Source: Caballeronia jiangsuensis
Lineage (GTDB): Bacteria > Pseudomonadota > Gammaproteobacteria > Burkholderiales > Burkholderiaceae
NCBI GenBank assembly: GCA_000648925.1
Contig: JFHF01000045.1
Span: forward strand, 1-64,000
Direction of reading: 5' to 3'
DNA: 64,000 nucleotides
The notes under the pieces were generated by a model. It saw only the letters and a list, made by a program, of their open reading frames with translations. It did no database searches and was not told the origin of the DNA. The position numbers and the translations under genes are program-made. Positions 52,755-61,391 of the stretch are shown in pieces. The stretch's first letter is position 1. Every line of letters starts with the position of its first letter.

Positions 52755-52875
52755 GCAGAGCAGCGTGCGGTTTAGACCGCGTTGTCGTTCCTGGAAAAGT
52801 TTGCGCGGAGAGGAACGGCCGGCACACCTCATATCTCCGTGAAGCGTCGATAGCAGTCAAAGAGAGGAGGTAGCC

Positions 52876-53136
52876 ATGAATCGTCTCAAAGGAGCTGTAG
52901 TGCTGATGTCGATCGCGTTCGCAACGAATGCGTGGGCACAAACCGATCAGGGCGCGGCTCAGCCCGCGCATAGCGACGAAATCGTCAAGATGCGAATGGA
53001 AGTCTCCGCAGCAAACAAGAAATATAACCAGAAGGTCGCAGCGGCCAAGAAGGTTTACGATCACAAGAAGGCGGAAGCCGCCAAAGAGCGCGACGCGGCC
53101 ATCGCAGCAGCACATGGCGGTGCGCCTGCGCAATGA
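52876..53136 (+). CDS. Small secreted coiled-coil protein
   Basis: 86-residue protein with signal peptide MNRLKGAVVLMSIAFATNAW, then cleavage at AQ. The mature 64 residues form a Lys/Ala/Glu-rich helix (ANKKYNQKVAAAKKVYDHKK, AEAAKERDAAIAAAHGG) that should be coiled coil. A strong ribosome site (GAGAGGAGG) lies 6-14 bp before the ATG. It follows the shared promoter module and precedes DUF3300 copy 2, so it may belong to the same stress or envelope unit. No family recognised. Confidence 0.72.
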   Translation: MNRLKGAVVLMSIAFATNAWAQTDQGAAQPAHSDEIVKMRMEVSAANKKYNQKVAAAKKVYDHKKAEAAKERDAAIAAAHGGAPAQ

Positions 53137-53247
53137 TCGCTGTGTCGTGGCGATCTGCAATCGGATGTTCTTTCGGAACTGAGACGGCCCTGTAACGACC
53201 CGGGCTCTGGAACACGCGCGGTGTAGCCAATCCTGGTGGTGCTGGAC

Positions 53248-54480
53248 ATGCGTGAGTGCTTTAGCGTGATCGTCGTCATCGCATCCGCGCTGTGCGCAGG
53301 CGGATGCGCAGTCCCTCAAACGCCGCCTGAAAGCGGCGCGCAAACGGTCGCTCCGACACCTGTCGCAAGCGGTACGCAAACCGTGGCTCAGGCGTCGGAT
53401 GCGGGACGTGCGCAACCCGTCGCGATGGAGTCGGGTTCGCTGGACGCGCTCGTCGGTCCGATTGCGCTCTATCCCGATGATCTCGTCGCGATCATTCTTC
53501 CGGCATCGACTTATCCGGTCGAAGTGGTGCAGGCAGACCGGTTTCTCGATCGCAGAAAAACCGAGAAGAACCTGCCGGTCAACGAAGCATGGCAGGATCC
53601 GATCAAGGCGCTGCTGAACTACCCCGAAGTGCTCAAGACAATGAGCACCAATCTCGACTGGACGGTCGCGCTCGGCGAAGCGGTGGTGACCGATCAAAGC
53701 GCCGTGTTGCAGGCCGTGCAGCGTTTCCGGCGTCAGACTCAATCGGTGGGCAATCTCAAGACGGATGACAAGCAGACGGTGGTGGTCGAGAAGGAAGTCA
53801 TCAAGATCGTTCCGTCGAATCCCGAGGTCATCTACGTGCCGCAGTACAACCCGTCGACGGTCGTCATCAGCAGCCCGACGCCGGTGTATTCATACTGGCC
53901 GGCGCCTTACCCGGTCTACTACTATCCCTACGCACCGGGCGCGGCATTCGCGACGGGCCTCATCTGGGGCGCCGCGATCACGGCGGCGTGGAACGGCGGG
54001 CACTACGTGTCGCACTACGAGGGCGGCAACAACACGATCAACATCAACCGCGAAGGCAACGTCAACCGGGCCGATGTCAAGAACGAGCTGAGCAATCGCG
54101 CTGCGAACCGCTCGGCGAACGGAACCTCTGCGTCGCAGCGCTCGACCCAGTGGCGCTCGGAAAAGAAGCCCGGACAGGTATCGGGCGCGAGCACGCGCGC
54201 ATCGGCGCAACGCGTGGGCGATGCGCCATCTCGCGCCGGCGCGCGCGCCCCGACGGCCGCGCAGTCGCCACGCGCACCGAGCGCCGGCAACCTTCAGGGA
54301 CGGGGCGGCGACGCGTTCAGCGGCTACGGCTCCGCCCAGGGCGCCAGAGCGGACAGCGCGCGCGGCGCGGCGAGCCGGCAGTCGATGCCGGGCGGCCAGG
54401 GCGGACGCAATTTTCAGGGCGGCTTTTCGGGCGGTGCGCGTGGTGGATTTGGCGGAGGCGGCCGCGGCGGTCGCCGATAG
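53248..54480 (+). CDS. DUF3300 lipoprotein (copy 2)
   Basis: 410-residue DUF3300 protein. Signal and lipobox CAGGC lie near residue 20. A Thr/Gln/Ala linker is followed by the DUF3300 core (SLDALVGPIALYPDDLVAII, STYPVEVVQADRFL, PEVIYVPQYNPSTVVISSPT), then a shorter Ser/Arg/Ala tail ending in Gly/Arg-rich sequence. The ATG at 53248 was chosen, but GTG codons 9 and 12 bp earlier are in frame. It is 116 residues shorter than copy 1, mostly through a shorter Asn/Arg repeat tail. DUF2950 copy 2 follows 10 bp later. Confidence 0.87.
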   Translation: MRECFSVIVVIASALCAGGCAVPQTPPESGAQTVAPTPVASGTQTVAQASDAGRAQPVAMESGSLDALVGPIALYPDDLVAIILPASTYPVEVVQADRFLDRRKTEKNLPVNEAWQDPIKALLNYPEVLKTMSTNLDWTVALGEAVVTDQSAVLQAVQRFRRQTQSVGNLKTDDKQTVVVEKEVIKIVPSNPEVIYVPQYNPSTVVISSPTPVYSYWPAPYPVYYYPYAPGAAFATGLIWGAAITAAWNGGHYVSHYEGGNNTININREGNVNRADVKNELSNRAANRSANGTSASQRSTQWRSEKKPGQVSGASTRASAQRVGDAPSRAGARAPTAAQSPRAPSAGNLQGRGGDAFSGYGSAQGARADSARGAASRQSMPGGQGGRNFQGGFSGGARGGFGGGGRGGRR

Positions 54481-54490
54481 GAGACGCTTC

Positions 54491-55405
54491 ATGAATAGCA
54501 CGTCTCGTCGATTCGTCGCATGCGCGATCGTCGCGATGCTCATCGTTCCTTTGCGCGTTCACGCCGCCGGGGATCAGGAGACGTTCAGGACGCCGGAAGA
54601 AGCGGTCAGCGCGCTGGAACAGGCGCTCAGGTCGAACGACGACGCAGCGCTCATCGCCATCTTCGGCAATGCGCACAAGGAACTCGTCGTGACGCCGGAT
54701 GAAGCCGAGAACCGCGCGCTGCGCGCCAATGCGCTCGCCGAGTTCAATGCGTATCACATGCTGGAGGAAACGTCGCCGGACCGCCGCGTTCTGCGTATCG
54801 GCGATGAAGCGTGGCCCATGCCGATTCCGCTCGTTCGCACGCAGGGCGCGTGGCGCTTCGCAACCGAGGAGGGCGAGCAGGAAGTGCTGGACCGGCGCAT
54901 CGGCGCGAACGAGCGCGAGGCCATCAAGGTGATGCGCGCGTATGTCGATGCGCAACGCGATTACGCGACGCGCGACCGCGTGGGCGATGGCGTGCTGCAA
55001 TATGCGCGCAGGCTCGGCAGCACGCCGGGCAAGCGTGACGGGCTGTATTGGCCCGCGGATGAATCGAAGGGTGAAGAGCCGAGTCCGTTCGGGCCGCTGA
55101 TCGCAGCGAGCGCGAATTATCTCAAGGATCGGAACCCGGGCGACGCGTATCACGGATACTACTTCCGCATTCTCACGCGACAGGGAAAGCACGCGCCAGG
55201 CGGTCCTTTCAGTTACGTCATCAACGGGCGCATGCTGGCGGGCTTCGCGATGGCCGCGTATCCCGCGCAATATGGCTCAAGCGGCGTGATGACGTTTGTC
55301 GTCAACAACAACGGCGTCGTGTATCAGAAGAATCGCGGCGCATCGGCTAAGCCGCTGACCGAGTTCGATCCGGATGCGTCGTGGAGCCGTGTGCAGGAGC
55401 CTTGA
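54491..55405 (+). CDS. DUF2950 periplasmic protein (copy 2)
   Basis: 304-residue paralogue of the DUF2950 protein at 21.6 kb, the same length. The signal peptide is MNSTSRRFVACAIVAMLIVP with cleavage near RVHAAG. The matching blocks are RTPEEAVSALEQALRSNDDA, EAWPMPIPLVRTQGAWRF, GKRDGLYWP and GGPFSYVINGRMLAGFAMAA. It starts 10 bp after DUF3300 copy 2, as in copy 1. Role unknown; conservation of the pair indicates a joint envelope function. Confidence 0.87.
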   Translation: MNSTSRRFVACAIVAMLIVPLRVHAAGDQETFRTPEEAVSALEQALRSNDDAALIAIFGNAHKELVVTPDEAENRALRANALAEFNAYHMLEETSPDRRVLRIGDEAWPMPIPLVRTQGAWRFATEEGEQEVLDRRIGANEREAIKVMRAYVDAQRDYATRDRVGDGVLQYARRLGSTPGKRDGLYWPADESKGEEPSPFGPLIAASANYLKDRNPGDAYHGYYFRILTRQGKHAPGGPFSYVINGRMLAGFAMAAYPAQYGSSGVMTFVVNNNGVVYQKNRGASAKPLTEFDPDASWSRVQEP

Positions 55406-55460
55406 GAGACGAGCTCCGCCAGCCGGACTGCGATCCGGCAATTCGGCCGAAAAAAGCGAA

Positions 55461-55495
55461 CTCGCGCGACGCGACGGTCGTACGTGCCGCGCGAG
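55461..55495 (-). terminator. Terminator of the YSC84-domain gene
   Basis: CTCGCGCG (55461-55468) pairs with CGCGCGAG (55488-55495) across a 19-nt loop. On the minus strand the stem is followed by TTCGCTTTTTTCGG. It lies 8 bp after the stop of the YSC84-type gene and between convergent genes, so it may also stop the DUF2950 transcript. Confidence 0.7.
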
Positions 55496-55502
55496 ATTGC
55501 GC

Positions 55503-56093
55503 TCACTCGTTCAGGCGAGACACCTTGGTGCCTTGAAGCGAAGCGTCGGCCATCAAACCTGCGTTGGTCAGTACAAACGCTTGAACCGGCTTCGATGCGG
55601 TGGTCGTATCGATCGCGCCGTTTGCGCCCATCCTGACCAGCGCCACGGAAGCGTCCGCTCCCGCCGACCAGCCGTCGGAGTTGCGGAATTTGGCGAGCGC
55701 GTCCTGGGTCATGAACAGAAAGATCAGCGCCTTCGATTGCGCGCCCGCCTGCAAACCGAGCGAGCCTGAAGTCGTGCTGTAGTAGCCGACGGTGTGTCCA
55801 CCCACACGGAGCGAGCCTTTTCCGTACTGTGCGCCGACGACGAAGCCCGCCTGGAGCACGGACGGAAACACGAGCACGCCGCTCGCTTTCGCCACCAGTT
55901 CGCGTGAACCGCCTACGGTGGCGTAGAGGCGCTGAAGTGTGCTATCGACGTCGGCGTCGATGGAGCGCCGCAGATCCGCCGCGCCCGCCGCCTGTTCGGC
56001 TCCCGCGTTTCTATTGGCTGTGCAGCCGGAAAGCGCGAGCCCTCCGAGCGCCAGAACGGCGGTCGACTTGACCATGAAGTTTCGTCTATGCAT
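55503..56093 (-). CDS. YSC84/SYLF-domain lipoprotein
   Basis: 196-residue lipoprotein with lipobox LALSGC (about residues 19-24, GLALSGCTA). The SYLF/Ysc84 domain (about 50-195) has LQRLYATVGGSRELVAKASG, VLVFPSVLQAGFVVGAQYGK and GSLGLQAGAQSKALIFLFM. In eukaryotes this fold binds phosphoinositides; bacterial members are envelope proteins of unclear function. The start at 56093 follows TGGAGAACAACG; an upstream ATG 135 bp away adds unrelated residues. A downstream terminator is visible. It lies convergent with DUF2950 copy 2. Confidence 0.83.
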   Translation of the reverse strand: MHRRNFMVKSTAVLALGGLALSGCTANRNAGAEQAAGAADLRRSIDADVDSTLQRLYATVGGSRELVAKASGVLVFPSVLQAGFVVGAQYGKGSLRVGGHTVGYYSTTSGSLGLQAGAQSKALIFLFMTQDALAKFRNSDGWSAGADASVALVRMGANGAIDTTTASKPVQAFVLTNAGLMADASLQGTKVSRLNE

Positions 56094-56309
56094 CGTTGTT
56101 CTCCAGTGTGGAATGTAGAAAACCTCATAGAGCAGCAGCGAGACGCACGACCAGTTATAGCACAGCGGCAAGCTTGGGCGAGAAGGGAAGAGAACGCATC
56201 GACCCAGGTGAGATAAAAAAACGCGCATTGGGGGAAGGTCTTTTCCTGGTACGCCTTCCTCGTGTCACGCGAGCGATCGGATCGTCAAGCCGCGCGACGA
56301 CCCACTGCT

Positions 56310-57815
56310 TCACCAGAAGCCAAGCAACTTCCACCAGAGGCTGCCGACCACCGCGAAGATCAGCAACTCCACCAAACACATCACGAAACCGACGCGCCAC
56401 CAGGTTCCCATCGTGACATAGCCGCTACCGAAGATGATCGGCGAGGTGCCCGTCGCGTAGTGCGTCAACGTCATCATGATCGCCGAGCCGGCCGCCATCA
56501 TCAGCATGAACGGCGCCACGTATCCGGGCGGTATCAGATGGACGCCGACCGTCAGGAAGGCGAGCATCATCGCGCTGATGTGCGCCGTCGTGCTGGCGAA
56601 CAGGTAGTGTGAAAAAACGAAGGCCAGTACCAGGATCGTGGCAGTCGCGCCCCAGCCGATGCCGCTGGCAACGATCGCGCCTTTCATGGCTTCCGAGAAC
56701 CAGGTGATCACGCCTTGCTTGTTCAGTTGCTCGGCCAGCATGATCAGCGCGCCGAACCACACCAGCGTATCCCAGGCGCTTTTCTCCGACAGCACATCGT
56801 CCCAGTCGATCGTGCCGGTGATGATCAGCAGAAACAGGCCGACGAACGCGACCACTGTCGGATCCAGGATGAACGACGGACCGAACACCATCGCCGGCAC
56901 GTCGGCCCACAGCAGCAGTAGCAGCGCGAAGGTTCCCAACATGACCCGTTCCTTCGGCGACATGGGACCCATCTTCGCCAGTTCAGCGCGGGCATACGCT
57001 ACCGCGTTGGGTGTGGCATGGAGCTGCGGCGGCGCGAGCGCATAGATCACGAGCGGCATGACCAGCAGGCATAGCAGGCCGGGCAGCAGCATGCACAGCG
57101 CCCAGCTCGTCCAGGTCAGATGCAGGCTCTGATTGGTCGCCTTGGCGATGTAGTCCACCACCAGCGGATTGGGCGCGGTGGCGGTCAGGAACATGGCCGA
57201 GGTGATAGGGTTCGCGTGATAGTTGACCATCGCGAGGTAGGTGCCGACCTTGCCCTCGGTGCCCTTGGCCGGATCCGAGTCGAAAGCGTTGGCGATCGAC
57301 TTCATGACCGGATGCACGATGCCCCCGCCGCGCGCGGTATTGCTCGGTGTGAACGGCGCCAGCACCAGTTCACAGACGGCGAGACCATAGCCGATGCCTA
57401 CCGTGCGCTTGCCGAGCAGCGAGATGAATATCAGGCCGATGCGGCTGCCCAGGCCGGTCTTCTTCAGCCCGCGCGAGATCAGGATGGCCACTACGATCAA
57501 CCAGATCAGCGGGCTGTCGAAGGCGGTCAGCGCATCGGCGATGGCTCCCTTGGACGAGGTCGAGGTCACCTGTGACAGCGAGAGAACTACGATCGCCATC
57601 ACCGCCATGACCCCGATCGGCATGACCTTCAAAATAATCGCCACGATTGTTGTCAGAAATATGGCGACGAGGCCCCAGGCCTTGGGCTTCAGCCCCTCGG
57701 GCACGGGTAGCAGCAGGAGGATTACCAACACGGCCGTTGTGATCAGCGCGGGACCGAGTCGGAACGGGACAACGCTGTTGAAGTAGCGGAACGTCGCTTT
57801 TAGTCTTGTGAACAT
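56310..57815 (-). CDS. DASS-family (CitT-like) dicarboxylate/anion transporter
   Basis: 501-residue permease with about 13 helices of the divalent anion:Na+ symporter family, the normal size. The first hydrophobic block is RLGPALITTAVLVILLLLPV. The SNT motif is in VLAPFTPSNTARGGGIVHPV (Ser-Asn-Thr binding loop) and the second re-entrant loop in SHYLFASTTAHISAMM. It should move dicarboxylates or citrate-type anions. The start MFTRLKATFRYF at 57815 follows AAGGATCGCAGA. It lies downstream of a broken binding-protein gene on the same strand. Codon usage is a little less GC-rich in places than in neighbours, so recent transfer is possible but unproven. Confidence 0.88.
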   Translation of the reverse strand: MFTRLKATFRYFNSVVPFRLGPALITTAVLVILLLLPVPEGLKPKAWGLVAIFLTTIVAIILKVMPIGVMAVMAIVVLSLSQVTSTSSKGAIADALTAFDSPLIWLIVVAILISRGLKKTGLGSRIGLIFISLLGKRTVGIGYGLAVCELVLAPFTPSNTARGGGIVHPVMKSIANAFDSDPAKGTEGKVGTYLAMVNYHANPITSAMFLTATAPNPLVVDYIAKATNQSLHLTWTSWALCMLLPGLLCLLVMPLVIYALAPPQLHATPNAVAYARAELAKMGPMSPKERVMLGTFALLLLLWADVPAMVFGPSFILDPTVVAFVGLFLLIITGTIDWDDVLSEKSAWDTLVWFGALIMLAEQLNKQGVITWFSEAMKGAIVASGIGWGATATILVLAFVFSHYLFASTTAHISAMMLAFLTVGVHLIPPGYVAPFMLMMAAGSAIMMTLTHYATGTSPIIFGSGYVTMGTWWRVGFVMCLVELLIFAVVGSLWWKLLGFW

Positions 57816-57978
57816 TCTGCGATCCTTCCAGGAATAGTTGGCCGCGTCCGCTGGAACATAGTTCAGAGAGCACCGTTTGGCAATGAGCAGCTTGCCTCTC
57901 CTGATTGCCCTCATGCACAAGAAACCCTGGTCCCTCCGATAGCGCGCGCCGTCTCGACAACCTGCGGTCCGATGTCCG

Positions 57979-58466
57979 CTATCGCACGCCCCAGCGCGCT
58001 TCGGTCAGCAACTCGCTCAGCCGCCCGAGATCGGTCACGGTCTCCGATGTATACGGCACGCGCTCGCAGGCTTCGAGCAAGCCGCAAGCGATGGAATCGG
58101 GCAGACGCGAGAGGATGGCGCGGCCCGTCGCCGAGCTTCATCATCGACCACGCCGAGATCGATGCGGCCCACGCGCACATCGGCGAGCAGCGAGAAGTAG
58201 TCTTGATAGGTGGATACATCGGTGCCGGGCAGCGCCTCGATCATCATGTACTGCACGCTGTCGACGAGCGTGCCGACCTTTGCGCCCTTGAAGTCCGCAA
58301 GCGAGCCATAGTGCTTCTTGTCGCCATCGCGGATGACGACGCCTTCGCCCCGGCCGTAGATCGGCGCGCTGAAATCGACCACCTGCGCGCGCTCCTCGGT
58401 GATGAAGAGCGCTGCTCCCATCACCATGAACGCGATGACGGGAGCGATCCCGATACGGACGCGCAA
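57979..58466 (-). pseudogene. Broken periplasmic solute-binding protein gene
   Basis: The complement gives LFITEERAQVVDFSAPIYGR, EGVVIRDGDKKHYGSLADFK and GKVGTLVDSVQYMM-like blocks of the SBP_bac_3 family. After VGRIDLGVVDD the frame continues as unrelated residues. The family-like end GRAILSRLPDSIACGLLEAC, ERVPYTSETVTDLGRLSELL is in another frame and ends at a TAG at 57979. A frameshift near 58140 therefore splits the gene. No signal peptide or N-terminal lobe is found before 58466, where the quinoprotein-like gene ends. It is a truncated, frameshifted remnant. Confidence 0.6.
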
Positions 58467-58487
58467 TGCGCCCGTCGAAAGACAGCG

Positions 58488-60158
58488 CTATTGCGACCGC
58501 AACCCGAACACGGCGACGCCATTCTTCGCGCCCACGTACACCTTGCCGTTCGCGATCATCGGCGTGATGAACTTGTTGCCCGCACCGAACTGGTCGCGCC
58601 CGCCGGCATCGACGCTGCTGTAGAGCTGATGATTGAGGTTGGTCGCGTCGTAGGCGCGCAGAACGCCGATCGACCCGTTCTCCGCCGCCCACAGAATCGC
58701 GTTCGACGTGCCGTTCGCCGAAATGCTCGGCGTCGCGCCCGGAAAGGCGAACGCGTTCAGCGTCTGACTCGACGGCGTTCGCGACAGCGCGGCGTTCGTT
58801 ACCGTGAACGCCTTGATGTTGTCACCGACCGAGCCGAAGTAGACGGTGTTGTTGAAATACGCGGGCGAGCCGAACATCGGTCCGCGTATCTGGCCGACGA
58901 GTTCCTGATAGATGTGATCCGCGTTCGAATCGAACTTGCCCATCGACCAGCGGTTCACGACATAGATCGTCGAGTTCTTGCCCGCGCCGACCGCGAGACG
59001 CCAGACCTTGCCGCTCGCATCGGTGAAATCGGGCAAGACCATCGCGCCGCCGGAACCGAGGTCCTCGTCCTCGTTCGATTCCTGCACCGTGTTCGACGGC
59101 TGGAAGTAGTCCTGCACTCTCAAGGGCCCGAGGTTCAGCCGCAGGAAGCCATTGCCGAAGTCGCCGTTGATCGGCATCTCGTGCTCGTTCTGCGTCGGAT
59201 CGAAGGTGCCGTTGGCATCGAGGAAATAGATCGATTCGCCATCCGACGCGAGGCCCGCGCCGCTCATCCAGATCGAGCCCATCTGGCCGTTCGGCGTGAC
59301 GTTCAGCACGCTCGCCTGTTGCAGCGTGTTCGCGTCATAGCCCATGACCCAGCCGGTGTACGGCATGAAATCGCAGTGCGAAGTCCAGGCGGTGTAGACG
59401 ACGCCGTTGAGCAGGAGCAACGACGCGCGCTCGGCGTACTGACCCGGATCGAACGTGAGCGTGCCGTTCTGGCTGCCCGCGCCGTTGCCGGGATAGGTCG
59501 CGCGGATTTCGGTCGGACCATTGAAGAGCTCGGCGCCCGTCGTGATGTCGAGCGCGTGGATGCGCTGGTGATAGCCGCCTGACGCATCCTTCGACATGCC
59601 GACGACATACATCGCACCGTTCGGTCCGCGCCCGCGATCGATGACGGGCGTCGCCGTCACACCGATGGTCGGCGTGATCTGATGGCAGTTGTGATCGTCG
59701 CTTGGCTTCTCTCCGTTGCCGAGCGTCGAGACTTTCCATAGCGTCGCGCCGCTATCGGCATCGAAGGCGTAGACGCTGGCGTTCTCCGTCGCGACATACA
59801 CGACGTTATGCGCGGCACCCGCGATCGGGACGCTCGCGAGAAAGAGCGGCTGTGCATCGACGGCGCCATCGACGGAATAGAAAGCGAGCTTGCCGAAGGT
59901 GTTTTGATTGACGTTCGCGAGCGTGAGGGTCGTTTCAGCGAGTTGCTGTCCGGTGCGGGCGATGTCGTTGTGCCAGGTGACGACGTCCATCGCGTTACTG
60001 GGCGACGATGCGTTCGCCACGCTCGAAGCGGCCCGGCTCGCTGCGGCCGATGTTGCACTGCCGCCGGAGTCGCCGCCACTGCACGCCGCGATGATTGCCG
60101 CGATCAGCGCGGCGCCGAGTGCCCCGGAAAAAGCGGAAAAACGCGCATTCATTTGCAT
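58488..60158 (-). CDS. PQQ-like beta-propeller lipoprotein (quinoprotein-like)
   Basis: 556-residue protein with lipobox AACSGG (Cys26). A low-complexity Ser/Ala linker precedes an eight-bladed beta propeller with repeated YVATENASVYAFDADSGATL-type blades, matching the PQQ/quinoprotein repeat (VYAFDADSGATLWKVSTLGN). The cofactor ligands of alcohol or glucose dehydrogenases are not obvious and no heme motif is present. It may therefore be a binding or scaffold propeller. The start at 60158 has GGAGAAAGAG before it. It is divergent from the SCO-oxidase genes across 537 bp; the gap shows no convincing gene. Confidence 0.72.
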   Translation of the reverse strand: MQMNARFSAFSGALGAALIAAIIAACSGGDSGGSATSAAASRAASSVANASSPSNAMDVVTWHNDIARTGQQLAETTLTLANVNQNTFGKLAFYSVDGAVDAQPLFLASVPIAGAAHNVVYVATENASVYAFDADSGATLWKVSTLGNGEKPSDDHNCHQITPTIGVTATPVIDRGRGPNGAMYVVGMSKDASGGYHQRIHALDITTGAELFNGPTEIRATYPGNGAGSQNGTLTFDPGQYAERASLLLLNGVVYTAWTSHCDFMPYTGWVMGYDANTLQQASVLNVTPNGQMGSIWMSGAGLASDGESIYFLDANGTFDPTQNEHEMPINGDFGNGFLRLNLGPLRVQDYFQPSNTVQESNEDEDLGSGGAMVLPDFTDASGKVWRLAVGAGKNSTIYVVNRWSMGKFDSNADHIYQELVGQIRGPMFGSPAYFNNTVYFGSVGDNIKAFTVTNAALSRTPSSQTLNAFAFPGATPSISANGTSNAILWAAENGSIGVLRAYDATNLNHQLYSSVDAGGRDQFGAGNKFITPMIANGKVYVGAKNGVAVFGLRSQ

Positions 60159-60695
60159 TCTCTTTCTCCGGAAGGGCCGGAACGGACAACGCGGTGTCGG
60201 GCGACATCGGTGCTGCAACAGAGCAATCCTGATGCCCCGTAGCAGCGTGTACCCGCAAACCCGCGCATCAGCGAAGCGAGGAAGCCGTCGAGCGCCGTGA
60301 GTGACGCCATTCGGCCGCTTTTGAACATTGAGAAACGCAGGGCGAGCGATAAACCCGGCTTACAAAAGAGCGCGTCAGTTTTGCTCGCGACTCGGGCGCC
60401 CCGCGGGTTGGTGACGGAGAACAGGGACGGTCTCGCCACCGAACGTTCGGGCGTAACGTGGAAGGCTCTTTACCGACTGAAAGCTATCGCAAATCGCGGA
60501 GTGAATCAATCATGCAGGTTTTACATTGCGCTTTCGAACCCGACAGGCGGCTAAAACGAATGTGTCCGAATGCACATATATACCTACTTATTTCGAGTCT
60601 CCAACTTTCATTGCCTATTTGGGCTGCTAATCTTTGACCCAATGGTCATGCAAATTGCAATTCCTGACTTTCTGGATGAGCCCTCACCGGGGATT

Positions 60696-61367
60696 ATGAA
60701 CGTGCCGATGACGACGATTTCGGAAAGCCGCGAAACGATGCCCGACAGCATGACATGCGACATGCATGCACCTGCGCCATCACCGGCTCGCCGCTCCCTG
60801 CTTTGCCGCATGGCCGCGCTCGCTCTTGGTGCAGTGTCGTTGCCTTCGTTCGCGCAGCATGGCGATCTGGGACTCGTCACGCCGCCAGTTCGTCTCGACG
60901 ATACGTGGCTCGTCGATCAGACCGGCGAGAAGCGTCTGCTCAGCGACTTGCTGCACCAGCGCGTGACTGCACTGCAAACGGTCTATACGGGTTGCGGCAC
61001 GATATGTCCCTTGCAAGGCGCGCTGTTCAACGCGGTTCAGGGACGGATTGCGCAAATCCGCGCGCATCGTCCCGTGCATTTGCTGTCGGTCGGTATCGAT
61101 CCGCTTTCGGATTCACCCTCGGCATTACGCGCGTGGCTCGCACGCTTTCAGGCGGGTTCCGCGTGGGAGGCAGCGACGCCGGCACTGGCCGATGTAGACC
61201 GGATGCGCGCGGCGCTGTCGGGCAGCAACGCGCCTCTCGGCGACATCGCTGACCATTCCACCCAGGTCTATTGCTTCGATGCCAACGCGATGTTGCGCTG
61301 GCGTAGCGCCGATCTTCCTCGTGTCGAAGACATCTGCGATGTACTCGGCGCGCTCGCACGTACATAA
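60696..61367 (+). CDS. SCO1/SenC-type copper chaperone
   Basis: 223-residue SCO-family protein. A signal or anchor (SPARRSLLCRMAALALGAVS, with a twin-Arg) spans about residues 29-48. The copper-binding CxxxC is GCGTIC (Cys100, Cys104) and His187 (ADHSTQVYCFD) completes the usual site. SCO proteins pass copper to cuproenzymes in the periplasm. It lies 24 bp before a copper-radical oxidase gene on the same strand, so its client is probably that oxidase rather than cytochrome oxidase. The start at 60696 follows ACCGGGGATT; longer in-frame starts exist. Confidence 0.83.
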   Translation: MNVPMTTISESRETMPDSMTCDMHAPAPSPARRSLLCRMAALALGAVSLPSFAQHGDLGLVTPPVRLDDTWLVDQTGEKRLLSDLLHQRVTALQTVYTGCGTICPLQGALFNAVQGRIAQIRAHRPVHLLSVGIDPLSDSPSALRAWLARFQAGSAWEAATPALADVDRMRAALSGSNAPLGDIADHSTQVYCFDANAMLRWRSADLPRVEDICDVLGALART

Positions 61368-61391
61368 CCCGCTTCATGTACGGGGGCAACC

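Noticed and set aside
60297..60554. 85-codon plus-strand open frame in the gap before the SCO gene
   Set aside because: No ribosome site, signal or recognisable domain, and composition is like non-coding shadow frames; treated as intergenic.
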